Source of the DNA: a virus
DNA: 64,000 bases
Strand: one strand, 5' to 3'
IMG/VR virus record: IMGVR_UViG_3300046616_000358
Coordinates: 1 to 64,000 of that record
Positions 40,352 through 48,365 of this stretch are shown one piece after another. The notes below the pieces were generated by a model that saw only the letters and a program-made list of their open reading frames with translations, made no database searches and was not told where the DNA came from. The position numbers were made by a program, and so were the translations under genes. How positions within the stretch are numbered: the first letter of the stretch is position 1; each line of letters opens with the position of its first letter.

Positions 40352-40520
40352 GCTCTGTCTCCTGGTGGTGGGCGCTGCGGCCGGCCTGGTGGCCCTGGGC
40401 GTAGATGATGTGCATCAGCTCGCGCAATACCACGGCCTGCTTTTCGTGGCCGCGCTTGGTGCGGTGGAAATATTCGGCCACCAGCTGCTTGCACAGGCGC
40501 TCGTTCAGCAGCTTGCTCAT
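40320..40520 (-). CDS. Small hypothetical protein (66 aa)
   Basis: Starts MSKLLNERLCKQLVAEYFHR; helical N-terminal two thirds, His-rich tail that overlaps the next gene by 32 bases. ATGA overlap upstream. Confidence 0.5.
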   Translation of the reverse strand: MSKLLNERLCKQLVAEYFHRTKRGHEKQAVVLRELMHIIYAQGHQAGRSAHHQETEHAESQIHPAR

Positions 40521-40822
40521 GCGCCACCCTTGGCCAGCAGGCCGGCCACTTCGGCCGGGCGGTAGCGCTCGAGCTTGATTTCCAGCTCGATATGGTGGGC
40601 GCCGCGCTGGGCGACGGCAGCCTGCAGCGCGGCGCTGGCGTGGGCCACGGCGGCGTCGAAGTTGTTTTCGGCGAACCAGCCGCTGTTGCCCCAGCCGAGG
40701 CTGACGGTCCACAGCTTGACCCAGCCGGCCTGGCGCAGCTGTTGCTGGCGGGCCTTGGCGTGTTCGATCAGGGCATCCAGCTGGTCTTCGTCGCAGCGGG
40801 CGACATAGTCGGCGTGGCTCAT
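40517..40822 (-). CDS. Hypothetical protein (101 aa)
   Basis: Starts MSHADYVARCDEDQLDALIE; includes WTVSLGWGNSGWFAENNFD. No known domain. ATGA overlaps on both sides. Confidence 0.55.
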   Translation of the reverse strand: MSHADYVARCDEDQLDALIEHAKARQQQLRQAGWVKLWTVSLGWGNSGWFAENNFDAAVAHASAALQAAVAQRGAHHIELEIKLERYRPAEVAGLLAKGGA

Positions 40823-41034
40823 AGCAATCCTTGTTGGCGGGCCGGTTCGAACCAGTCGGCGTCGATCCAGGCACCGGCGCGCGCCCCCGGCACGGCCGGC
40901 TCCACTTGGAACAGCACGCCACTCTGGCAGGTGGCCGGCGCCATCCTGGCGCTGATCGTGTGGGTGGTGGTGCGCTTGGCAAAGTCGGTGGTCACGCGCG
41001 CGCCGACCTGTAGCTTACGGCTGGCGGCGCTCAT
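40819..41034 (-). CDS. Small conserved phage protein (71 aa)
   Basis: GARVTTDFAKRTTTHTISAR, CQSGVLFQV and IDADWFEPA form a recurrent small phage family. Function unknown. Confidence 0.65.
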   Translation of the reverse strand: MSAASRKLQVGARVTTDFAKRTTTHTISARMAPATCQSGVLFQVEPAVPGARAGAWIDADWFEPARQQGLL

Positions 41035-41348
41035 GGGTTCGCCAGCGCAAAGGCGCGCGCCTGGTCCAGGTAGGCTTCGCTCCAGTTGTAGCCGCGCTGG
41101 TGGATCGTGGTGTCCACCACGTAGGCGGCGCCAAGGAAGTAGCGCAGGGCTTCGGCGGTGCGGTTGTCTTGGCAGGCCGTGGCGTCTTCAAGTTCCTTGA
41201 TCCTGCGCTCTTGCGCGAAAATCAGCTGTTCCGCTTGGCGCAGCACACTGCGGCGCAGCGCGTAAATCGGGCTGCGCTGCATGGCTTCCAGCGCGTTAAG
41301 CAGATCGGCGTGGTCGGTTTTGATGGTCGGTTCACAAGCCATCGCCAA
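41031..41348 (-). CDS. Hypothetical protein (105 aa)
   Basis: Helical; ALRRSVLRQAEQLIFAQERR and YFLGAAYVVDTTIHQRGYNW are its main features. ATGA overlap with the next gene; overlaps the previous gene by 17 bases. Confidence 0.55.
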   Translation of the reverse strand: MAMACEPTIKTDHADLLNALEAMQRSPIYALRRSVLRQAEQLIFAQERRIKELEDATACQDNRTAEALRYFLGAAYVVDTTIHQRGYNWSEAYLDQARAFALANP

Positions 41349-41706
41349 GCTCCCGCAGGTTCAGCACGGCGCCGCTCTTGTCCTGCTGGCGTTTGACCTG
41401 GGCGCGCAGGCGCTTTTGTTCCTTGGTCAGGATCGCGATGCTTTCGTTCAGTTCCGCCACCTTGCGCTGCGCCTCGCGGTAGTTGATCCAGGCCATCTGG
41501 ATGGTGCGCGCGTTCGATTGCAGGAAGTTGAAGGGCTCGAGGGTGGCGCCGCATTTGGCGCAGTTCACCATGCGGTCATGCTCGTTCAGGGTTACGGCGT
41601 CGTGCTGGCAGAAGTACGGTACGCCGGCCGGGCGCGGCTCGATCGCCAACAGGTTGTCGGGCAGTTCGGCGGCGGGGAAGGCGTGGACGACTTTGTTATC
41701 GGTCAT
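41332..41706 (-). CDS. Cys-pair coiled-coil protein (124 aa)
   Basis: ATG at 41704-41706. PYFCQHDAVTL and NCAKCGATLEPF give a possible zinc site, followed by a coiled coil (AELNESIAILTKEQKRLRAQ). Function unknown. Confidence 0.55.
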   Translation of the reverse strand: MTDNKVVHAFPAAELPDNLLAIEPRPAGVPYFCQHDAVTLNEHDRMVNCAKCGATLEPFNFLQSNARTIQMAWINYREAQRKVAELNESIAILTKEQKRLRAQVKRQQDKSGAVLNLRELGDGL

Positions 41707-42244
41707 GGCTGTTTCCTTGCTTGCTGGCGCGCGCGGCGTCGACGATCGCATCGGCATCCTCGCGGAACTGGTCGCGGAAGCGGTCGAAGTCGAGGTTGTC
41801 GTATCCGTCGCGGGCGCGGAAAGCGCGCCAGCGGTCGGCGTCCTTCAATGCGCGCATGATGTGCTCGGCGTCCTCGTAGAACAGGATGGTGCCGGCGCGC
41901 GCGCCGCTGCGGTGCAGTTCGTATTCGCCGTCTTCGCCCACGCCCATGGTGAACTGGCCGTAGGCGGCGGGCGTGATCGGCGTGGTGGCGGCGGCCAGCG
42001 CGGCGCGCAGTTCGGCGTTTTCGGCCTCCATCGCCTGTTCCACCGGGGTCGCGCAGGTCAGGGGGAAGTCGGCGGGCTTGCCGATGCGGGCGCGCCAGCT
42101 GGGGATGGCGCTGGCGGCGGGCGTCGCGGGGCGCATCGCTTCATACACGCCGACGGCGGTGTTGCGGCCGATCGGGCTGGGGCGGGCGCAGTCGCACAGG
42201 ATGGCGGCGCCGGCGGCAATCTGGGCGTTGGTCAGGGTGGGCAT
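41696..42244 (-). CDS. Hypothetical protein (182 aa)
   Basis: Begins MPTLTNAQIAAGAAILCDCA; ends with a helical domain including DNLDFDRFRDQFREDADAIV. No known domain. Overlaps the gene after it by 11 bases. Confidence 0.5.
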   Translation of the reverse strand: MPTLTNAQIAAGAAILCDCARPSPIGRNTAVGVYEAMRPATPAASAIPSWRARIGKPADFPLTCATPVEQAMEAENAELRAALAAATTPITPAAYGQFTMGVGEDGEYELHRSGARAGTILFYEDAEHIMRALKDADRWRAFRARDGYDNLDFDRFRDQFREDADAIVDAARASKQGNSHDR

Positions 42245-42247
42245 CGG

Positions 42248-42427
42248 CTATTTCTCTTTGCTCAGTTCAATGGCGAAATCCATCAGGCGCACGGCCTGCT
42301 CGCGCTTGAGGTTGACGTTGAATTCGAGCCTGGCGTTGGCGTCGTCCTTGTAGGCCAGCACGACATGGGCGCGGCCGGCCGGGGCGCGCTCTTTCGGCAT
42401 GCTGGCCTTCCATTTATTGCGGGTCAT
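42248..42427 (-). CDS. Small basic protein (59 aa)
   Basis: ATG at 42425-42427, GGAGC upstream, TAG at 42248-42250. Product begins MTRNKWKASMPKERAPAGRA and has a helix KREQAVRLMDFAIELSKEK. It overlaps the previous gene by 14 bases. Function unknown. Confidence 0.5.
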   Translation of the reverse strand: MTRNKWKASMPKERAPAGRAHVVLAYKDDANARLEFNVNLKREQAVRLMDFAIELSKEK

Positions 42428-42689
42428 CGGTCGCTCCTGCGGTGGCCCTGGGCGCCAGTTCCCACAGCGGCACCGGGAATTCCACCCAGTGGGTCACGCC
42501 GACGAACGGGCGCATGCCCAGCGCGTCTTCGCAGGTTTCCCACTGGCCGGGCCGGCCCACATTGTCGAGTGGCCAGCCGCTGGCGATCGCGCCGTTCCAC
42601 AGGAAGGCCACGCGGCCGGTCAGGTTGGCCATGTCGGGCAGGCCGTCGGTGGCGATGTCGTGGATCTGGATGGTCAGGGTGCGGGTCAT
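42414..42689 (-). CDS. Small conserved protein (91 aa)
   Basis: Contains FLWNGAIASGWPLDNVGR and FVGVTHWVEFPVPLWEL, a beta-rich pattern I associate with small phage genes. ATGA overlap with the preceding large gene. Confidence 0.55.
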   Translation of the reverse strand: MTRTLTIQIHDIATDGLPDMANLTGRVAFLWNGAIASGWPLDNVGRPGQWETCEDALGMRPFVGVTHWVEFPVPLWELAPRATAGATDDPQ

Positions 42690-44536
42690 GGGGTGCTTTC
42701 GGGTGGGGTTGGCGTGCTGCGCAGGGTCAGCAGGCGGGCGGCAAAATAGTGGGCGTTGATGCGCAGGTAGGTCTGGCCTGCGATCTGGATGGTGTCGGCC
42801 AGGATGCACTGGGCGGCTTCGGCCAGCACTTCGTTGCGGGTGGCGCTGGCGAGCTGGCGGTCGATGGCGGCCAGCTGGGCGGCATCCACCACCGCCTGCC
42901 ATTGCGCGCAGCCGCGCGGGTCGTAGTCGCATTCGTGCTTGCGGTCCTTGTAGCCGGCTTCGTACAGGTTGTCGGCCAGCTGGTACAGGTCGGCCAGCGG
43001 TGCAGCCTCACGGCTGGGGAGGGCGCGCAATTCGTCAATCAGCTTGAGCACAAACAGGTGGAAACTGTCGCGGGTGATGCCGTTTTCTGCTTGTTCCTGG
43101 TCGTACCACGCCAGTGCGCGCGCGCTGGTGGCCTCACGGCTGGGGGCGGGGGCGCGGCGGTTCCATGCGGCGGTGGCGGTAACGCGCTTGTCGAACGTCA
43201 TGCGGCCAGCCGCGCCGCATCCACCCTTACTCTGGCGACAAGTCACGCGCCACGATCCGGTGCCTTGGTCTACCAGTTCGGCTGCGGTGCCGCAGAAGGG
43301 GCATGGCAACAGTTCCCCGCTCGCGCTTGCCGTGGTGGCCTCGTCGCCCAACATGCGCGGCGTGCCCATCTTCGCCAGCATCGCGTCTGCGCTGCGGCCG
43401 ATCTGGTCAAGCTGCTCTTGCGTCCAAGTGGCGCTTGCCGTGGTGGACTCGGTCTGTACGGGTTCGCCGGCGAAGTCTTGGCAGGCTTGGCATGGCCCGG
43501 TCGACCCGTCAGGCAGGATCATTGCCGGGTCGTCGCAGCTTTCGCACATCGGGACAGATGCTGCTTTGGCCGGCGTGCTGCTTGCCGTGGTGGCCCCTCC
43601 CATCAGCGTGCCGCGTGCCGCACCGTCCTGGCGGTCGTACTCGGCGCGCATCGCCAGCATCTTGTCGGCATCGGACTGGCTTGCCGTGGTGGCCGCCTGG
43701 GATGCACGAAAATTGGCGTTGTCGTTCGTATCGCCGCCCTCGCGCGCGGCACCGGCCAGTCGGCTATGCTCATCCATTGCAGTGCGAATCCGTATCGTTG
43801 GCATAGGCATGCCCATGATTGCTTCGGCGTGATAGTCGCCGTTGGCGCAATGGCCCGCGACATAAAACGCGGCTTGGCACAATGCCTCATCCCATAGCAC
43901 CTTCGCCAGATCACCGCGCGCCACGGAATCAGCGCCGTGTTGGCTATCGGTGCCGCGCGTGGGCGGCGGTACATGATCGCGCTTGATCTTGGTAACGATC
44001 TGGCTGCAATAGTCGTCAGCCAGCAAGCCGTGGCACATGCCCGATTCCGCAAGGGTCAGAATCTCGTTCAGCAGGGCCAACTGCTCGTTCGGTGCTGCGG
44101 GCGCGGCTACAGGGGATGCGTAGACAGTGCGCGGGTTATGTCCGTTGGCCTTGGCGTCCTCGTAGGTCTGCTGGTCCGTGTCGTGCCAGCCGTGCGGGTG
44201 CAGGAAGCTCTTGAGCTGGTAGATCGGTGCTGCGGGCGTGGCTTGCTGGATGAGCGCGCCGCGGGCCTGCCATGCCTCCCACGCCCAGATGCCAACAGGC
44301 GAATTCAAGCGAGGTAGGCCGCCCCATCGCTGACGCAAGTGCGCCTCAAACAGCGCCCGCTCGCCCTCCTGTTCGCTTACGCGCGGCGATGGGGCGGCCT
44401 TAGCAGCATCAAGCTCCCGTTCGCATTTGTCACACAAGTGCATGAGTGCGGTGCATGTCGGGCAATGGTCCGGGGCCGGATCGCCGCAGGCGGTGTTGTC
44501 CAGGGTGATGCCAATATCTTTATAACGCTCTATCAT
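42686..44536 (-). CDS. Concatenated early protein with a Lar-like zinc ribbon (616 aa)
   Basis: Several small modules in one chain. The N-terminal CPTCTALMHLCDKCERELDA is a Cys4 site. Residues about 405-463 (LLPCPFCGTAAELVDQGTG, CGAAGRMTF, TATAAWNRRAP) are a Lar-type restriction-alleviation zinc ribbon. The last 130 residues are helical. Modules are joined by TTAS linkers encoded by four copies of a 14-bp sequence (43325-43692). This looks like fusion of formerly separate small genes; function is unknown apart from the Lar similarity. Confidence 0.6.
   Translation of the reverse strand: MIERYKDIGITLDNTACGDPAPDHCPTCTALMHLCDKCERELDAAKAAPSPRVSEQEGERALFEAHLRQRWGGLPRLNSPVGIWAWEAWQARGALIQQATPAAPIYQLKSFLHPHGWHDTDQQTYEDAKANGHNPRTVYASPVAAPAAPNEQLALLNEILTLAESGMCHGLLADDYCSQIVTKIKRDHVPPPTRGTDSQHGADSVARGDLAKVLWDEALCQAAFYVAGHCANGDYHAEAIMGMPMPTIRIRTAMDEHSRLAGAAREGGDTNDNANFRASQAATTASQSDADKMLAMRAEYDRQDGAARGTLMGGATTASSTPAKAASVPMCESCDDPAMILPDGSTGPCQACQDFAGEPVQTESTTASATWTQEQLDQIGRSADAMLAKMGTPRMLGDEATTASASGELLPCPFCGTAAELVDQGTGSWRVTCRQSKGGCGAAGRMTFDKRVTATAAWNRRAPAPSREATSARALAWYDQEQAENGITRDSFHLFVLKLIDELRALPSREAAPLADLYQLADNLYEAGYKDRKHECDYDPRGCAQWQAVVDAAQLAAIDRQLASATRNEVLAEAAQCILADTIQIAGQTYLRINAHYFAARLLTLRSTPTPPESTP
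43325..43692. repeat. Four copies of GCTTGCCGTGGTGG at module linkers
   Basis: Copies at 43325-43338, 43433-43446, 43580-43593 and 43679-43692, each coding for a TTAS linker in the 616-residue protein. Confidence 0.8.
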
Positions 44537-44539
44537 GGC

Positions 44540-44797
44540 TTATCCCTTGTGCTGGCTGTCTGCGGGTGGCTGGGTAACGTCGAGTGGCAGCGCCAGTTCG
44601 CCCAGCAGGTAATCCCCGAACGCCGTGGTTTGGTGTCGACCGAACCCGATGCTGCGCACCGCGCCGAGTTCGGTGAGCCTTTTCATCGCGTCTTTCGGTA
44701 CATCGTGCCCGCCGGCCTCGAAGTCGCAGCAGCACTCATAGAACCGCTTGAGCGCCGCCATGTCGTCGGGCAGGAGGAAATCATTCTGTTCGCTCAC
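44540..44797 (-). CDS. Small protein (85 aa) sharing its end with the upstream large protein
   Basis: GTG start overlaps the upstream stop (GTGA). It contains LPDDMAALKRFYECCCDFEA and ends TQPPADSQHKG; the upstream protein ends TQPPADSQGGAA. The shared end suggests duplication at a fusion border. Confidence 0.6.
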   Translation of the reverse strand: MSEQNDFLLPDDMAALKRFYECCCDFEAGGHDVPKDAMKRLTELGAVRSIGFGRHQTTAFGDYLLGELALPLDVTQPPADSQHKG

Positions 44798-46950
44798 GCC
44801 GCACCTCCCTGGCTGTCTGCGGGTGGCTGGGTGCGCAGAGTGCGGATGCGGGTGGCGATGTTCCATGCGGCTGATGACTTGAGCGGCGAGCTATAAAGCG
44901 TGGTGAGATTGGATAATTCACTTTCAGCTATCTGAACACACTCCGCTAGCGCCGCATCCCGCACCGCATCAGGCGCGGCCTGTGCGCCTTCCGTCGCGAC
45001 CGGCAGTGGCGAGCCCTTCGGCTTTGCCGCCTGCTTTGCCCGGATCAGGTCGACCTTGGTCCAGATGCGCGCCAGTTCGGTTTCTGCCGCTTCGTGCAGG
45101 TCCATGCCTTGCGCCAGGCACAGCGCGGCCAGCGTCACCATGACGCCGCCGACTTCCTGCGGTTTGTCGCCAACAGGCCGGCCGTAGACGTAGTCAACCA
45201 GCATGTGCGCGTCGGATGGCGGCATGCCGCATGCCTGCACCAACTCGGTGGCTTCCTCGAAGAAGCGGTGGTTGCGCTCTACCGTGTCTGTTGAGATTGC
45301 TTCGCCGAAGCACGCCATCATCCACGGCTGCACTCTGGCTTGGAAAGGCGCGGCCTGTGCGCCAGCTACCCGCGCAGCGATCAGGGTTTCGATGTAGGCG
45401 ATGAGGGCGTCATGGGCGACCAGCCACGCGGGGTCAGCGGCAATCCCCTGAACGACCCGCTTGCGATCAGCGCTCAACAGCTTGCCGAGAACCTTCACGA
45501 ACGCCAGGGTATTGACCCTCTCGACGTTGGCGATGGGCGCGACCTGCGCGCTGGCCTCGCCATCCGGTTCTTCCGCTTCTTCCGGTTCTTCCGGTTCTTC
45601 CGGTGTTGGTTGGCCGGTGCATGCCTCCCAATCGACCTGGGTGTGACTGCCAATACGTTTTCCGCAGAATGGGCAAGGGGAATTATTTAGCTTGCGGGCG
45701 TCGTCTTGCTGTGCGCTGGCCTCGGTGCTGCTCGGGGCGTCAGGCAAGTCCCACCCACGTATGATTGCCTCTGCTGCGGCGTATTCTAGGGCGTCCGCCC
45801 CGCCCTCGGCAGCGCCTTTCCGGTATGCTTCGCGCAGCCTTTCGTGGATGTCCGGCAGCTTGGCGTAGACGGTAAAATCTTCCGGTTGTGCGCTCGGCTC
45901 GCCTTCCTGCGCGACCGGGGCAGCGGCCAGCGTCAGAGCAGCAATTTCGGCGTTCGCGTCGATCAGTTTGCGCTGGACGCTGGTGAGTTCAATCAAGGCG
46001 GCGCGCAGATCGTCGGCTGCCGGCTGCTCAATGGCTGCCACTGGCGCGGCGGCGTCGGCAGTCACTGCGGCATGCAGGCGCTCCAGCTCGGCATACAGGA
46101 AGCACTCATGGGCGGTTGCACCGGGGCCGGCCAGATTGGGGTCGGCCTGCTGCTTGCGCACTTCGCGCAGCGCCCGGCTCGCAGCTTCCGGCACCGCCTG
46201 CTGTGGCGCTGCTGCTGGGGTGGCGGCGAGCATGGCGGTGGCGCGTTCCATCAACTGGCGATGCTTGTAAGGCGGCTCATCATCAGCGGCCATTTCGTAA
46301 GCGCGCATCGCTTTTGTCAGATCGGTAAGCAGATCGTGCCACCCTTCCTGCGCGACCGGGGCGGCGAGCTTCTGCACCGCTGCCTCCCACCCGTATTTAA
46401 AGAAATCGTGGGACAGCATCACCTCGCGCGGGTCCGTGACCTGGTCTTCCGCGCGCGCCGCATCGAAGGCTTCCCGGTACAGGTCGTTCTCTATGTCGGC
46501 CACGCGCACCGACATTGGGTAGGCACGCATGTTTTGCGGGATCACGGTAAATGTGTCGCTTCGCATCGGCACTGCCGGCCGCGGCTGCTCAATGGCTGCC
46601 ACTGGCGCGGCGGCGAGCATGGCGGCATAGCAATCTTCCATGCCGCAGTCGTCAATGGGCCGGACCTTGCTGAACCACGTTTCAGCGAATGCGACGAACA
46701 TTTCTTCGGTCGGCGTGGTGGGCACCAGCTTGTAACCGGCCGGCACCGCCTGCTGTGGCGCTACTGCGGCTGGGGTGGCGCTGGCCACGGCGGCGTCGAC
46801 CAGCCTGCTCAGTTCCTTGTAGGCGGCGTCGTACAGCGGGTTCTCTTGGGAGGCGTGGGCCAGCGTGAGCACGGCAAGGCTCAGCGCCTTGATTGGCACG
46901 GCGATGGATTCTTCTGCTGGCGGCACTGGCGCGCTGGCGGTGTCGGTCAT
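44794..46950 (-). CDS. Concatenated protein with a DUF550/MazG-like domain (718 aa)
   Basis: A mosaic of Ala/Pro-rich linkers (APVAAIEQP, APVAQEG) and small domains. Residues about 541-650 (PWMMACFGEAISTDTVERNH, RFFEEATELVQACGM, QEVGGVMVTLAALCLAQGMD) match DUF550, a MazG-like nucleotide diphosphohydrolase family of phages. A short Cys region (CPFCGKRIGSH) lies ahead of a Glu/Pro repeat. I use the ATG at 46948-46950, which overlaps the preceding stop. Possible role: adjusting nucleotide or alarmone pools. Confidence 0.65.
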   Translation of the reverse strand: MTDTASAPVPPAEESIAVPIKALSLAVLTLAHASQENPLYDAAYKELSRLVDAAVASATPAAVAPQQAVPAGYKLVPTTPTEEMFVAFAETWFSKVRPIDDCGMEDCYAAMLAAAPVAAIEQPRPAVPMRSDTFTVIPQNMRAYPMSVRVADIENDLYREAFDAARAEDQVTDPREVMLSHDFFKYGWEAAVQKLAAPVAQEGWHDLLTDLTKAMRAYEMAADDEPPYKHRQLMERATAMLAATPAAAPQQAVPEAASRALREVRKQQADPNLAGPGATAHECFLYAELERLHAAVTADAAAPVAAIEQPAADDLRAALIELTSVQRKLIDANAEIAALTLAAAPVAQEGEPSAQPEDFTVYAKLPDIHERLREAYRKGAAEGGADALEYAAAEAIIRGWDLPDAPSSTEASAQQDDARKLNNSPCPFCGKRIGSHTQVDWEACTGQPTPEEPEEPEEAEEPDGEASAQVAPIANVERVNTLAFVKVLGKLLSADRKRVVQGIAADPAWLVAHDALIAYIETLIAARVAGAQAAPFQARVQPWMMACFGEAISTDTVERNHRFFEEATELVQACGMPPSDAHMLVDYVYGRPVGDKPQEVGGVMVTLAALCLAQGMDLHEAAETELARIWTKVDLIRAKQAAKPKGSPLPVATEGAQAAPDAVRDAALAECVQIAESELSNLTTLYSSPLKSSAAWNIATRIRTLRTQPPADSQGGAA
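46021..46614. repeat. Two 33-bp direct repeats in the 718-aa gene
   Basis: Identical 33-bp copies at 46021-46053 and 46582-46614 code for the APVAAIEQP linker. A second linker repeat occurs near 46188 and 46739. Confidence 0.8.
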
Positions 46951-47207
46951 GGCGTTTCCTTTGCCAGCGCGGCGGCCAGCGTGGCGTCGGTGTAGCCGGG
47001 CGGGATGATGGCGATCGGTTCGTGACAGGCCAGGCAGAGGTTGGCGCCGCGCGCTTCGCTTTTCAGGTAGGCGCGCGCAACATGACCGTTCTCGCAGCCC
47101 CAATGCGGCGGCTCGTACCACGCGTCAGGGATGCCCAGGAACATTTCTGCGCCCGCCGCCCTGGCGGCCTCGATCTCCCGGTCCTGGAAGTGCTTCAGCC
47201 TGCTCAT
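46947..47207 (-). CDS. Small Cys-containing protein (86 aa)
   Basis: Starts MSRLKHFQDREIEAARAAGA; GCENGHVAR and CLACHEPI give a possible metal site. First gene behind the operator at 47239-47251. Confidence 0.6.
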   Translation of the reverse strand: MSRLKHFQDREIEAARAAGAEMFLGIPDAWYEPPHWGCENGHVARAYLKSEARGANLCLACHEPIAIIPPGYTDATLAAALAKETP

Positions 47208-47233
47208 CGCCTTCTCCTTTGTCTGGTACGTCA

Positions 47234-47251
47234 TGATAGGTTGTTTCGACC
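47234..47251 (-). promoter_or_regulatory. Minus-strand -10 box joined to palindrome GGTTGTTTCGACC
   Basis: TATCAT-type -10 directly followed, on the upstream side, by a one-mismatch copy of the palindrome (47239-47251). It lies 32 bases upstream of the 47207 start. Confidence 0.65.
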
Positions 47252-47293
47252 TGTCTGTGCAGGTCTTTGGGGCGGCGCTTTGCGGGTTCTTGG

Positions 47294-47629
47294 TCAGCCG
47301 TGGGTACCGGTGGCGCGCGCCGGTTTCTGGGCAGGCTGGTCGAGGCCGGCGCCGGGGTAGGCGTCGTGCCAGGCCTGCAGCGCGGCCCGGTTGCGCTCGG
47401 TCTGGGCGTTGTGGCTGGCCAGCGCGATGCGCACGCGCAGGGTCAGGCAGCCCAGGTCGTGGCCGCTGCCGTCGGCGTGCGGGGTGGCGCCGCAGAAGCT
47501 GCAGTAGCCGGTGTCGGTTGCTTCGTTGAAGTGCAGCAGGCCGCGCGCGACCGCTTCCATGCTTTCGCGCCACAGCGCGGGGGCCAGTTCGATGGTCAGG
47601 GACGGGGCGGCGGGGGTGGTGGTGTCCAT
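47294..47629 (-). CDS. Small zinc-finger-like protein (111 aa)
   Basis: ATG at 47627-47629. CSFCGATPHADGSGHDLGC gives a likely C2HC metal site in the middle; the ends are helical. Behind two operator copies. Confidence 0.6.
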   Translation of the reverse strand: MDTTTPAAPSLTIELAPALWRESMEAVARGLLHFNEATDTGYCSFCGATPHADGSGHDLGCLTLRVRIALASHNAQTERNRAALQAWHDAYPGAGLDQPAQKPARATGTHG

Positions 47630-47682
47630 GCGATGCTCCTGGTGGGCTGCCGGCCGGGGTGGCGCGGCATAGGAACATCGTA

Positions 47683-47729
47683 GGTCGAAACGACCAGTTA
47701 GCCTTGCGCTGGGTTGGGTCGTTTCGACC
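47683..47729 (-). promoter_or_regulatory. Double operator: two GGTCG-CGACC palindromes
   Basis: GGTCGAAACGACC (47683-47695) adjoins a TACGAT -10 on the minus strand; GGTCGTTTCGACC (47717-47729) lies 34 bases further upstream. Confidence 0.7.
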
Positions 47730-47760
47730 GCTTTTCTGGCGTCCCTCAAGGGTCAACCAA

Positions 47761-47943
47761 TCAGCCTCCGGGGCGGTGGTTGCGGTCGCGGCGCTCGATC
47801 AGCCGCCCCACGAAAACGCACTGGGCCAGCAGGAAAAAGCACCACAGCCCATCGCGGTACAGGTGGTCGTCGAAGCATAACTTGGCGCCACTGGCGGCCA
47901 AGGTCAGGTACAGCAGCCATATCAGGGCTCTTGCCTTGCTCAT
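47761..47943 (-). CDS. Small membrane protein (60 aa)
   Basis: Two membrane segments (ALIWLLYLTLAASGA and GLWCFFLLAQCVFVG) and a basic end. AAAGGAGAATCCG precedes the ATG. Follows the StbC-like gene; it could anchor or assist partition, which is speculative. Confidence 0.6.
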   Translation of the reverse strand: MSKARALIWLLYLTLAASGAKLCFDDHLYRDGLWCFFLLAQCVFVGRLIERRDRNHRPGG

Positions 47944-47969
47944 CGGATTCTCCTTTGCGTGGGTTGGTG

Positions 47970-48365
47970 TCAGCGCAGCAGCCACCACATGAACCAGGCC
48001 GCGCTCAGGCCCGCGCCCAGCGCCACCGTTGCCAGCTCGGCCAGCCGGCGCGCGCGCTGGGCCGCGGTCGGTTGCGGGGTGCGCGCGTGCAGCGCCACCG
48101 CCAGCATCGCGCGCTCGAGCTCGGCGCGCTGGCGGTCCTCCAGCTGCGCGCCGGCCGCGGCCGCCTTGCGCAGGATGTGGCCGGTCACTTCCTGCTTGGC
48201 CTGCTCGGTGAAGGCGATGGTGGCGGCGCGGAAGCGCTCGCCGGCGGCGTCCAGGGTGGCGGCGTCGCTCAGCATCCGGCCCTGCAGCGCCTCCACCCGC
48301 GCCAGCAGGGTGTCGAGCTCGCCCAGCATTTCGGCGATCAGGGCTTCGCGCGCGGTCGTGGCCAT
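47970..48365 (-). CDS. stbC: StbC-like protein with a C-terminal membrane anchor (131 aa)
   Basis: A helical N-terminal part (IAEMLGELDTLLARVEALQG), a long Ala/Glu helix, and a membrane segment ELATVALGAGLSAAWFMWWL at the end. It is the third gene of the stb-like operon; its ATG shares a base with the StbB stop. In plasmid R388 the operon is stbABC and the role of StbC is unclear. Assignment is mainly by position. Confidence 0.55.
   Translation of the reverse strand: MATTAREALIAEMLGELDTLLARVEALQGRMLSDAATLDAAGERFRAATIAFTEQAKQEVTGHILRKAAAAGAQLEDRQRAELERAMLAVALHARTPQPTAAQRARRLAELATVALGAGLSAAWFMWWLLR

Noticed and set aside
45566-45605. CTTCCGG-type short tandem repeats as a regulatory array
   Set aside because: They simply encode a Glu/Pro run in the 718-residue protein and have no promoter context.
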